A stretch of DNA of 23,313 bases from a virus. The notes under the pieces are model-generated. The model was not told the DNA's origin and searched no databases. It worked only from the letters and a program-made list of their open reading frames with translations. Shown piece by piece: positions 1 through 5,713 of this stretch. The position numbers were made by a program, and so were the translations under genes. Numbering within the stretch: position 1 is the stretch's first letter; the number at the start of each line of letters is the position of its first letter. The stretch lies in the IMG/VR virus record IMGVR_UViG_3300036791_000516, positions 1 to 23,313 of that record; one strand, 5' to 3'.

Positions 1-70
1 CCTCCTCCTCCTTCTCCCCCTTCCTTCCTTCTATATATAGAAAAAAAAAAAAAAAAATAAAAAGAAGGGG
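1..70. repeat. Low-complexity pyrimidine/poly-A tract with AT palindrome
   Basis: Positions 1-31 are all C or T. They are followed by a perfect 14 bp palindrome, TTCTATATATAGAA (29-42), and a run of 17 A residues (41-57). A CCCCTTC arm (17-23) is complementary to GAAGGGG (64-70), so the whole tract could fold. The composition is unlike the rest of this GC-rich window. It could be an AT-rich unwinding or bent-DNA element, or an assembly-edge artefact. Confidence 0.7.
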
Positions 71-79
71 ATAAGATCA

Positions 80-206
80 GGGTGATAATGGGCCCAAGAT
101 GGGGCGGAAGTCCGAGCCGGAAGTCCAGGAGGCAGGGGTGGCGGGGGGTCAGCGGCTTGAGGAGAGTAAGGTCACATGAGGGGTCTTGCAGGGGTGATAC
201 AGGGCC
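80..206. repeat. Pair of imperfect 15 bp direct repeats
   Basis: GGGTGATAATGGGCC (80-94) recurs as GGGTGATACAGGGCC (192-206), 13 of 15 identical. The copies start 112 bp apart in a noncoding stretch. They may be protein-binding sites. Nothing else identifies their role. Confidence 0.5.
106..126. repeat. Direct repeat GGAAGTCC x2
   Basis: GGAAGTCC occurs at 106-113 and 119-126, a period of 13 bp, between the two copies of the 15 bp repeat. It is short, so chance cannot be excluded. Confidence 0.35.
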
Positions 207-227
207 GCAACAGGGGCGCACGAGTAT

Positions 228-266
228 TGTTACAGCCGTGATCGAAACCGATCACGAACTGTTACA
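228..266. promoter_or_regulatory. Operator-like palindrome flanked by TGTTACA repeats
   Basis: A perfect inverted repeat CGTGATCG (237-244), AAAC spacer, CGATCACG (249-256) is bracketed by two identical direct repeats TGTTACA (228-234 and 260-266). The repeats are 32 bp apart, about three helical turns. This layout fits a regulator-binding site or a replication or partition element. As RNA on the minus strand it would form an 8 bp hairpin with a GTTT loop just beyond the possible 42-aa ORF, but no U-tract follows, so a standard terminator is less likely. Confidence 0.45.
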
Positions 267-390
267 AAATGGGGATATTTAGATGCCGGCGAAGTCGCCC
301 CGTTGGTGTATTCGGGAAGAAGAAGTCGCCCGCGGAGCGGGGAAGTCGCTTCATTGGTGTATTCCGCTCCGGGAGGTGGAAATGTGGCAT
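262..390 (-). CDS. Possible 42-aa small protein of unknown function
   Basis: This ORF begins MPHFHLPERN and ends at TAA (262-264). It starts 20 nt after the stop of the 57-aa gene on the same strand, and GAGGTG lies about 8 nt before the ATG, acceptable as a ribosome binding site. It contains a twofold in-frame motif, NTPMKRLPR and NTPTGRLRR, encoded by the 23 bp direct repeat. The start codon lies inside a strong hairpin (373-404) in which GAGGTG can pair with CACCTC downstream. The protein is basic and matches no family I recognise. The alternative is that the hairpin is only the terminator of the upstream gene and this ORF is spurious. Confidence 0.3.
   Translation of the reverse strand: MPHFHLPERNTPMKRLPRSAGDFFFPNTPTGRLRRHLNIPIL
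291..364. repeat. 23 bp direct repeat with a third partial copy
   Basis: A 23 bp element beginning GAAGTCGC and ending TTGGTGTATTC occurs at 291-313 and 342-364, with three mismatches. A third partial copy, GAAGTCGCCC, lies at 322-331. Between them, CCCGC-GGA-GCGGG (329-341) can form a small hairpin, and GGAGCGG (334-340) is complementary to CCGCTCC (364-370). The full copies are 51 bp apart, a multiple of three, and keep frame in the possible 42-aa ORF. Confidence 0.6.
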
Positions 391-404
391 TTCTGCCACA
401 CCTC
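373..404 (-). terminator. Stem-loop after the 57-aa gene (terminator or start-codon hairpin)
   Basis: On the minus strand a perfect 7 bp stem TGTGGCA/TGCCACA (383-389 with 394-400) closes a GAAA tetraloop. It is followed by TTTCC. Outer arms GAGGTG and CACCTC (399-404 and 373-378) are also complementary, giving alternative pairings. It begins within 10 nt of the stop codon of the 57-aa gene, which suits a terminator, although the U-run is short. It also covers the ATG and ribosome binding site of the possible 42-aa ORF, so translational control is the other reading. Confidence 0.45.
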
Positions 405-409
405 TCTTC

Positions 410-583
410 TCACTTTCGGGCGACTGTGACCCATTTGCCGAGCTTCAGCTCGATCGTCCAGCGCGCTCGGCGCTTCCTACGCTTACGCGGCGCGGGGGCG
501 GGAGGCCGCTTGTCGATTCCGGCCGGAAAGTCCGGGCCCGGCTGAGACCAATTGCGTTCAACGAAGTCTAGTACGTCTTTCAT
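410..583 (-). CDS. Small basic protein, 57 aa, unknown function
   Basis: This leftward ORF starts MKDVLDFVERNW and ends KLGKWVTVARK. The start is well supported by TTAGGAG lying 8 nt upstream of the ATG. It has a short acidic/amphipathic N-terminus, a proline-rich middle, a strongly basic run RKRRKRRARW at residues 33-42, and a C-terminal segment that could form a beta hairpin. The basic run suggests nucleic-acid binding, which is inference only. It lies 63 bp downstream of the 209-aa gene on the same strand, with a strong stem-loop between, and is followed at once by another hairpin. Codon use has GC-rich third positions like the rest of the genome, which supports it as a real gene. I recognise no family. 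Confidence 0.7.
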   Translation of the reverse strand: MKDVLDFVERNWSQPGPDFPAGIDKRPPAPAPRKRRKRRARWTIELKLGKWVTVARK

Positions 584-615
584 TCTCGCATCTCCTAATG
601 CGGTTGCGGGGAGGT

Positions 616-639
616 GAGCGGAGCCCGTAGGCTCCGCTC
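616..639 (-). terminator. Perfect 10 bp stem-loop between two leftward genes
   Basis: GAGCGGAGCC (616-625), CGTA loop, GGCTCCGCTC (630-639) is a perfect 10 bp inverted repeat. It starts 7 nt after the stop codon of the 209-aa gene. No U-tract follows on the minus strand (ACCTCCCC), so it may be a transcript-stabilising or processing hairpin, or a weak terminator that lowers expression of the downstream 57-aa gene. Confidence 0.6.
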
Positions 640-646
640 GTTAGTC

Positions 647-1276
647 TCAGATCATGTCCAGCGTAACACCGCCGCCAGTGAGCTTATCATATTCGCCCTT
701 GACAACCGGGTTCCGCATCACAAAGGCACCCCAAGAGATCGCGCCCTTAGTATCCGGGGCGACGACCGCGCCAGTCTTGCCATCGACCTTGTTGTCGAGT
801 TTGGCAACATAAGGCGCGGGGTCGGACTCCTTTTTCGCAGCGAGAATTGCCGCGATCAGCTTGTCCTTATCATACCGCACGCCAACTCCGCCCTCGCGGT
901 CCGCCCAAACATGGTCATCGATTTGGGCAAACCGTTCCGCGATCAGCGCGATAGGATTGGCGTCCTTATCGCCCTTGGGACCGTTAGTCGCGGTATTGAC
1001 CACGTTCCCGGCCAAGGTCTGCGCGCCGAACGCGGCAAGCATCTTAGTCGCAACGTCATCCGTGAACTGGTAGTCAAAGAACGTGCCATTCGGCGCGGTC
1101 TCGGACTCGGGATTAAAGTCCGCCTTGACCCGTTTGGCGCTGGGCAAGTGGGTGTAGCGAATCCCTGCCACCTTGGCCTCGTCGCCGGGGCTCAGCGGGT
1201 TCCCCTGCGAGTCAATCCAATCGCGAACGGCGATTGCGACCTTTTTGGGTTTCGCGTTAGTCGTAGTATCAGTCAT
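647..1276 (-). CDS. Hypothetical phage protein, 209 aa
   Basis: The chosen start (MTDTTTNAKPKK) is preceded by AAAGGAAAG about 5 nt upstream. An in-frame ATG 30 bases further upstream (MAKLF) has no ribosome binding site and sits in a hairpin. After a short Thr/Lys-rich tail the protein has a soluble alpha/beta-type composition, with VAIAVRDWIDSQG near residues 14-26, a central region rich in Asp/Lys, and a C-terminal KLTGGGVTLDMI. There is no signal peptide or membrane segment. I do not recognise the family. It is the first gene of the leftward module, divergent from the packaging genes, which suggests a non-structural or early role, though this is inference from position only. The opposite-strand ORF over this region is its shadow. 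Confidence 0.8.
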   Translation of the reverse strand: MTDTTTNAKPKKVAIAVRDWIDSQGNPLSPGDEAKVAGIRYTHLPSAKRVKADFNPESETAPNGTFFDYQFTDDVATKMLAAFGAQTLAGNVVNTATNGPKGDKDANPIALIAERFAQIDDHVWADREGGVGVRYDKDKLIAAILAAKKESDPAPYVAKLDNKVDGKTGAVVAPDTKGAISWGAFVMRNPVVKGEYDKLTGGGVTLDMI

Positions 1277-1302
1277 TTGCTTTCCTTTCGGGAATAGCTT
1301 CG

Positions 1303-1328
1303 CCATCGGGGCGGAATTGCCCCGATGG
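1303..1328 (-). promoter_or_regulatory. Leader hairpin upstream of the 209-aa gene
   Basis: CCATCGGGGC (1303-1312) and GCCCCGATGG (1319-1328) form a perfect 10 bp inverted repeat around a 6-nt spacer. It ends 27 nt before the start of the leftward gene, in its presumed 5' leader. As DNA it could be an operator. As RNA it would be a stable hairpin near the ribosome binding site. No U-run follows, so it is not a typical attenuator. Confidence 0.5.
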
Positions 1329-1444
1329 TAAAAGACGTCCGGCGGGAGTCCCGTGCAGAACGCGAGCTATAACTGGTTTAGTCGCGCTCGACCGCGCAAC
1401 GCCCCTGCCAACTCGCGCCCACCGTGGGCCGCCTGAACACCCAA

Positions 1445-1473
1445 TACATAGCACGCCCCGCCGCACGGCGCAA
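1445..1473 (-). promoter_or_regulatory. Candidate leftward sigma70-type promoter
   Basis: On the minus strand TTGCGC (1468-1473) and TATGTA (1445-1450) are separated by exactly 17 bp, matching -35 and -10 spacing. Transcription would start near 1438 and give a leader of about 160 nt containing the 1303-1328 hairpin before the 209-aa gene. The match is moderate and such boxes occur by chance. Confidence 0.35.
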
Positions 1474-1713
1474 GCCCGATCAGCAATCGGGGCAGATAAT
1501 TCGTTACCGCATTGCAGCACGCCGCGCACGCGCGGGATTGCGCAGCAATTCCAGTGGGGGCCCCGCCCCCTCGCCGGTCTCGCCCATTCCCCCACAGTGC
1601 CAAACCCGCAGCGCGACGTCACCTCTAGGTAAATGGTCCCATTATGCACTATGCCCGCTGACTCGCGCCCGGTGAGGTTATCCTTCCATCAATCCTTTTG
1701 TGGAGCCGAGACT

Positions 1714-2286
1714 ATGGGTGCAGAACTGCCTTCCGACTTCTTTAGCGATGTAGCAGACGCCCGCGCCGTGCCGAATGTCACGGGCGGCCCGCGGCCCTCC
1801 GTTGCGATGAAGTGGTACGACGGAATTATCGATGACATCCTCGCGAACCCCGGAACAACGGTCAAGGACACCGCGGCCCGCCTTGGCCGCCATCCGGGGA
1901 CCATCTCTGCGATCTGCTCCTCCGATCTATTCAAGGCGCGGTGGGAGCAGCGCCGCGCGCAATTTAGCATGGCGCTTGACCTCCACCTCTCCCAGAAGCT
2001 CGCCCAAGTGGCGGAGAAGGCCCTGGACCACACCATTGAGGCGCTAGACAAAAAGAGGGACTCAATCCCCCTTCCGATCCTGAAGGATCTTGCTCTGGGG
2101 TCGCTAGATCGATTGGGCTACGGTCCCTCCCGCGAAGCGGCCGCTCCAGTCAACGTGCAGATCAACAATGGCACTGCCGCTTCACCCGAAGCCCTGGCCC
2201 GCGCGCGGGAGAAAATGCGTGAACTCGAGCTTCGACCTTCACCTTCTGCTGCGGGGCAGGAGGTGGAGCGGGAGGGAAAAGGTTGA
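1714..2286 (+). CDS. terS: Putative terminase small subunit, 190 aa
   Basis: Small terminase subunits bind the packaging site on phage DNA and hand it to the large subunit. The start MGAELPSDFF is chosen because GGAG lies 8 nt upstream. A longer in-frame ATG (1633) has no such site. Residues about 47-70 (TTVKDTAARLGRHPGTISAI) look like a helix-turn-helix, as in many TerS or TerS-like phage proteins. A long helical region rich in Ala, Leu and Lys follows (about 75-130), and the C-terminal tail is disordered (REKMRELELRPSPSAAG). Length is in the usual TerS range. It is first in the rightward gene run and one small gene from TerL, which is the main support for the call. A general DNA-binding regulator is the alternative. 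Confidence 0.65.
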   Translation: MGAELPSDFFSDVADARAVPNVTGGPRPSVAMKWYDGIIDDILANPGTTVKDTAARLGRHPGTISAICSSDLFKARWEQRRAQFSMALDLHLSQKLAQVAEKALDHTIEALDKKRDSIPLPILKDLALGSLDRLGYGPSREAAAPVNVQINNGTAASPEALARAREKMRELELRPSPSAAGQEVEREGKG

Positions 2287-2390
2287 GCGCCCGGTTGAGC
2301 AGGAGCTTCATGGCGCTCCCTTTTCCCTCTTCCGCAGGAACCCCCGCGTAGCGGGCGTCCGTCAATACGCGCTAAGAGGAGGAGGAAGAA

Positions 2391-2618
2391 ATGGTTGGAA
2401 TTGCGATCCAGCTCCTCTGGATTCTCATCGGAGTTATAGTCATTTGCGCGGTAGTGTACTTTGTATTCTGGGTCCTCCGCACGGTCATGGAGATCCCGGT
2501 CCCCCAGCGAATTGAGCAGGCGGTTTGGCTTATCATTCTCATCTTGGTTGTGATTGCGCTTCTGACGCTAATCGCGGGAGGCGATGCTAGTATTCATTTT
2601 CCCCGGATCGGCAGGTAG
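2391..2618 (+). CDS. Small two-TM membrane protein, holin candidate
   Basis: The 75-residue protein has two hydrophobic helices, about residues 4-28 (VGIAIQLLWILIGVIVICAV) and 44-63 (VWLIILILVVIALLTLIAGG), separated by a short loop containing EIPVPQRIEQ. The pattern of a short amphipathic loop with IPxPxRIxQ before the second helix resembles small inner-membrane proteins of the Thivi_2564 type. Size and topology also suit a class II holin, which would permeabilise the host membrane for lysis. The ribosome binding site AGGAGGAGG is very strong. It lies between TerS and TerL with a 104-bp gap before it, and that gap contains only a weak CCCGC-GTA-GCGGG hairpin. No endolysin is seen in the window, so the lysis role is inference. 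Confidence 0.6.
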   Translation: MVGIAIQLLWILIGVIVICAVVYFVFWVLRTVMEIPVPQRIEQAVWLIILILVVIALLTLIAGGDASIHFPRIGR

Positions 2619-2691
2619 TCCGCGGCAGAGCGAGGTGCCCGCCCTGCCCCCTTATCCCTCGGCACCACCTCCAATCTGCAAGGGCTGCTGA

Positions 2692-4194
2692 ATGGACAAC
2701 AAAGTCCCCATCGATGATCTGGTGCAGTTGTGTGCAGTGGACGATCAGCTATTGTGCACCACCTTCTTCCCCAAGGCCGCGCGGCAGCAGCCCGCTCCGT
2801 TCCATTCGGATATTTGGCGCAACCTAAATGATCCAACCAAGAGGTATCTCAACCTTATCTGTTTCCGTGACAGTGCCAAGACAACGATTCTTAGAATGTT
2901 TACTGGGAAACGGGTTGCGTATAATATCAGCAAAACAATTCTCTACATCGGCGCGAGTGAAGCGCACGCCGCGCGAAGTATTCGTTGGATTCGAAATCGG
3001 ATCGAATCGAAAATGGGCCAGGACGGTAAAGAGCGTCCTGAGTTCTTCGCCCAGACCTTCGGCCTCCGCCAAGGGGCGAAATGGACTGACACTGAGCTTG
3101 AGATCTTTCATGGAATTGACACGACCCCAATTTGGATTCTTGGTGCAGGAATCACCGGAAATGTACGAGGGATCAACTTCGACGACTATCGACCCGACCT
3201 TATCGTCTTGGATGATATTCTCACCGATGAAAATGGAGCTACGTTGGAGCAGAGGGAGAAGATCACCGATCTTGTTATGGGCGCGCTTAAGGGATCTCTC
3301 GCGCCAGCGACCGAGGCGCCGAATGCCAAACTGGTCATGCTCAACACTCCGCAGGCGGTCGATGACGTTGTCCACGTTGCAGAGAACGATCCTGAATTCC
3401 ATTCCGTTCGATATAGTTGCTGGACGTCCGACACCCTTGGCCTCGATGTTGGCCAACAGGTATCGAGCTGGGAGGCCCGGCATCCCACCGATACCCGCAG
3501 AGCTGAGAAGCGCGCTGCGATTGCGCTCAATCGGCTCTCGATCTTTAGTAAGGAGAAGGAGGTTCGGATCGTCTCAAGGGAGACGGCATTCTTCCGCGAA
3601 GATTGGCTCCGCTTCTACGACGAGCCCCCGGATAGTGGCTCAACCGTTCTGGCGATTGATCCCGCGCCCCCGCCGGTTAAGCGCCTCGAGCTTCGCCAAA
3701 TAATGAAGAAGGATTATCAAGTAATTGGGGCCGTCCGCAAATATGGAGGCAATTACTACCTCCTGGATTATGCCGCCCTTCAAGCGGCCCCGCCAGAGTG
3801 GTTGCTAACCAAATTCTTCGAGATGAGGTTCCGATGGCGCCCTTACAAGTGTATGGTGGAAAGTGTAGCCTATCAAGCAACACTGAAATGGATTCTCGAG
3901 CAGGAAATGACCCGCAGGGGCCAGTGGACCACGATCGAGCCATTCAACGACATCAAGAGCAAATCCGTAAGGATCCAGTCTGCGCTTCATGGGGTTGCGA
4001 GCACGGGCCGCCTATTTGTCCGCCGGTCGCAGACCGGCTTCATCGAGCAATGGACAAAATATCCCGCAGTTGAATTCGATGATATTATGGATTTCACCGC
4101 GATGGCAGTGATCGGCCTCGGGAATTCATATCTAGCCAATGAGCGTGATGACGAAAACATCATTCCCTTCAAAGCGAGGAGAACCGCACCATGA
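2692..4194 (+). CDS. terL: Terminase large subunit, 500 aa
   Basis: This is the ATP-driven motor and nuclease that packages DNA through the portal. The N-terminal ATPase domain shows a Walker A-like motif CFRDSAKTT (residues 57-65), with Ala where the classic loop has Gly, as in many RGxAKT-type terminases. It also shows a Walker B motif LIVLDDI (170-176) and a coupling-type motif MLNTP (216-220). The C-terminal RNase H-like nuclease has the expected acidic residues at AIDPA (Asp323), MVES (Glu390) and FDDIMD (462-467). Length is typical. The start follows a modest AAGGG site. It ends in an ATGA overlap with the next gene, implying translational coupling. Confidence 0.93.
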   Translation: MDNKVPIDDLVQLCAVDDQLLCTTFFPKAARQQPAPFHSDIWRNLNDPTKRYLNLICFRDSAKTTILRMFTGKRVAYNISKTILYIGASEAHAARSIRWIRNRIESKMGQDGKERPEFFAQTFGLRQGAKWTDTELEIFHGIDTTPIWILGAGITGNVRGINFDDYRPDLIVLDDILTDENGATLEQREKITDLVMGALKGSLAPATEAPNAKLVMLNTPQAVDDVVHVAENDPEFHSVRYSCWTSDTLGLDVGQQVSSWEARHPTDTRRAEKRAAIALNRLSIFSKEKEVRIVSRETAFFREDWLRFYDEPPDSGSTVLAIDPAPPPVKRLELRQIMKKDYQVIGAVRKYGGNYYLLDYAALQAAPPEWLLTKFFEMRFRWRPYKCMVESVAYQATLKWILEQEMTRRGQWTTIEPFNDIKSKSVRIQSALHGVASTGRLFVRRSQTGFIEQWTKYPAVEFDDIMDFTAMAVIGLGNSYLANERDDENIIPFKARRTAP

Positions 4195-4424
4195 GTGATG
4201 ACAATGATCGGGACGATAAGTACTACAACGCCGAGGCGTTCTGGAAGCGGAAGCAGAGCGCAAAAGAGAACCGCGTCAGTGGCGAAGCGCCCCTGGCTGC
4301 TAAGGATAAAGATTGCGAGGCGGATAATTATAGCTTCGGCCAGAAGGGCTACAGCGAACATATGAAATCCCCCAAGTCATCTACGATCTGGGAAGATGAG
4401 CCGTGGCAGGACAAGCAAGACTAG
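4191..4424 (+). CDS. Small charged hypothetical protein, 77 aa
   Basis: It starts at the ATGA overlap with TerL and overlaps the next gene by 22 bp. The sequence (MSDDNDRDDKYYNAEAFW...) is highly charged and rich in Asp, Lys and Ser. It has no hydrophobic segment and is probably largely disordered or helical. I recognise no family. Position and coupling suggest co-expression with TerL and the virion proteins that follow. Confidence 0.65.
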   Translation: MSDDNDRDDKYYNAEAFWKRKQSAKENRVSGEAPLAAKDKDCEADNYSFGQKGYSEHMKSPKSSTIWEDEPWQDKQD

Positions 4425-5266
4425 TTGGCCAAAGCTTCCTTGGCCCTGATGAGGATTTTGAATCCTCCTACAAACGGAGGGCAGGAGATCCCTTCGATCC
4501 TCCTCCTTCCGAAGGTGCGGATTTGCCCTCGTCCGGCCCGCTGCCGCGGACTCCCTGGGCGGACCCGATGCCATTCGAACCTAAAGGCAAAGTTGAAGAC
4601 CGCCGCGAGGAAGAGAGCGTCGGGGATCTAACCGAGAGCGGCCTAAAATATTATGGCCAAAAGGCGCACGGCTTGCTTCCTCCCTTTGATCCTTCGGCCC
4701 CCGGTAGTATTACTATTCCACCTCCAACTCCGTTGGGCCGCGAGCTAGGTGCGGTGAGTCCACCAATACCATTTGAAGAAAGAATGAAAGAGCCATATAC
4801 CCTGAACAAAGACGAGATCAACTACGAAACCCGGCTGAGTCCTGAAGAGGAGAAGGGTTACCAGAAGTGGGCTAAGAGCGTCAAGCGGAGTCCAAAAGAT
4901 GAAGAGAAAGACTATGACCTCAAAGGTTACTACAAGGATGTGGTTAGGGGTAACCCGGACCTTCCGCCGTATTTGCAGGATTCCGTCCAATACCATCGGG
5001 ACCAGCTAGCCAAAACGGGTGGTAAGGGCCACCTCCCCGATATGTATAAGAAGCCAAATCATCCCACCTTCTCGGATGAGAGTGTCTATCATGGATTCCC
5101 TACGCAGCCGGAGTATCAGCCGCTCGGCGGCCATTGGGATGAAAAGGACAAAACATTCACTCCTAGCTCCACCAATATGGAACATTGGCCCCGCGAGCGG
5201 CTTCAGAGCTATTTCAACAAACACGAACCGGAATATAAAGTAAGATTTCCAGATTGGTACAAATAA
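4403..5266 (+). CDS. Phage protein with conserved C-terminal domain (DxKGYYK...PNHPTFSDES)
   Basis: The protein starts at GTG 4403, preceded by GGAAGATGAG, and is 287 aa. Residues 1-140 are proline/acidic-rich and look disordered. Residues about 141-285 form a compact domain with YDLKGYYKDV (171-180), HLPDMYKKPNHPTFSDES (210-227), GGHWDEKDKTFTPS (242-255), and a final YFNKHEPEYK. This pattern recurs at the C-terminus of assorted phage virion proteins, often near internal-virion or tail genes. Its biochemical role is unknown to me. A structural or virion-associated role is inferred from that recurrence and from the neighbours. It overlaps the previous gene by 22 bp and abuts the next. Confidence 0.7.
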   Translation: MAGQARLVGQSFLGPDEDFESSYKRRAGDPFDPPPSEGADLPSSGPLPRTPWADPMPFEPKGKVEDRREEESVGDLTESGLKYYGQKAHGLLPPFDPSAPGSITIPPPTPLGRELGAVSPPIPFEERMKEPYTLNKDEINYETRLSPEEEKGYQKWAKSVKRSPKDEEKDYDLKGYYKDVVRGNPDLPPYLQDSVQYHRDQLAKTGGKGHLPDMYKKPNHPTFSDESVYHGFPTQPEYQPLGGHWDEKDKTFTPSSTNMEHWPRERLQSYFNKHEPEYKVRFPDWYK

Positions 5267-5692
5267 ATGGTAGCGCAGTCTGATCCCTATGCGGGCCTAG
5301 AAGGTCGGAGTTTCGCCACCAGTGGGGCGATCCAATATCTCCCGCGCCGTAGGCGCACTGGCGGGGCCGCTGGAGGCCCTAGCGCGATCTTGCTCTCAGC
5401 CTCTTCATTCCCTGCAAATTCCTCCATCGGGACCGTGATCGGAACGTTTAGCGTTCCTGGAGGCGTCGGCACCTACACCTTCAGCTTCACCAGCAATCCG
5501 GGATCGCTGTTCTCCATCACAAGCAACCAGCTCAAAGTCGCGAACGCGGCCATTGGTGTTGGCACTTATCCGGTAACTGTGAAGGCAGACAACGGGGCCG
5601 GTTCGGTTATAACTACCACGTTTTCCCTAACCGCTACGGGCACCCTCTCGGGCCAGCCTATTGGGTTGCTAATGGGCATCACCTATCCCTGA
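5267..5692 (+). CDS. Cadherin/Ig-like domain structural protein, 141 aa
   Basis: The start ATG directly follows the upstream TAA, with no clear ribosome binding site, so translation is probably coupled. Residues 1-30 are a polar leader ending in a basic patch (LPRRRR). Residues about 40-123 have the signature of a cadherin-like beta sandwich: LSASSFPANSSIGTVIGTFS, a central TYTFSF strand, and a GTYPVTVKADNGAG...TTTFSLT ending. Such domains commonly decorate phage heads or tails and aid weak binding to cell-surface carbohydrate. The final segment, PIGLLMGITYP, is hydrophobic. It opens the row of adhesin-like genes between TerL and portal. Confidence 0.65.
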   Translation: MVAQSDPYAGLEGRSFATSGAIQYLPRRRRTGGAAGGPSAILLSASSFPANSSIGTVIGTFSVPGGVGTYTFSFTSNPGSLFSITSNQLKVANAAIGVGTYPVTVKADNGAGSVITTTFSLTATGTLSGQPIGLLMGITYP

Positions 5693-5713
5693 CCTTGACT
5701 AAGGAGGCACCAA

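Larger units (their letters stand above)
1..261. other. Left-end noncoding, repeat-rich region
   Basis: No convincing gene is seen here. Short ORFs that cross it lack a ribosome binding site and have poor codon character. It holds a low-complexity pyrimidine then A-rich tract at the very edge, two duplicated short elements (a 15 bp pair and an 8 bp pair) and most of an operator-like palindrome. It lies downstream of the leftward small genes, so it may be their 3' end or a control region for genes outside the window. A contig-end artefact is possible for the first 60 bases. Confidence 0.6.
1277..1713. other. Divergent intergenic region
   Basis: About 440 bp separate the leftward 209-aa gene from rightward TerS. 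ORFs crossing it in several frames are arginine/proline-rich artefacts of high GC and lack ribosome binding sites. It contains a perfect 10 bp stem-loop near the leftward gene, one candidate leftward sigma70-type promoter, a near-palindrome around ATTGC-GCA-GCAAT, and a very GC-rich stretch of G and C runs near 1555-1575. I found no convincing rightward promoter for the packaging/structural genes, though one is expected here. Confidence 0.7.

Noticed and set aside
291-364. CRISPR-like array from the GAAGTCGC repeats
   Set aside because: Only two full copies exist, spacing is unequal (31 and 20 bp between core starts), and no cas gene is present.
269-571. Rightward ORF of 100 aa over the left repeat region
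   Set aside because: It has no ribosome binding site, unusual Arg/Ser-rich composition, and lies antisense to the 57-aa leftward gene, which has a good start site.
614-1297. Rightward ORF of 227 aa opposite the 209-aa gene
   Set aside because: It is a shadow of the leftward gene. It begins in the stem-loop, has no binding site, and reads as random Arg/Gly/Ile-rich sequence.
2274-2350. Slippery-type heptamer G GGA AAA at the end of TerS with a -1 extension
   Set aside because: The phasing is right, but the -1 peptide (RLSARLSRSF...) is not protein-like and ends about 40 bp before the next gene without a neat junction, so chance is more likely.
2311-2352. 13-codon leader peptide (MALPFPSSAGTPA) before the holin-like gene
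   Set aside because: An AGGAG lies upstream, but there is no attenuator structure or meaningful codon run, and such tiny ORFs are frequent by chance.
2828-3703. Second-frame ORF of 291 aa inside TerL
   Set aside because: It lies wholly inside the clear terminase gene, is Ser/Arg-rich without domains, and has no ribosome binding site.
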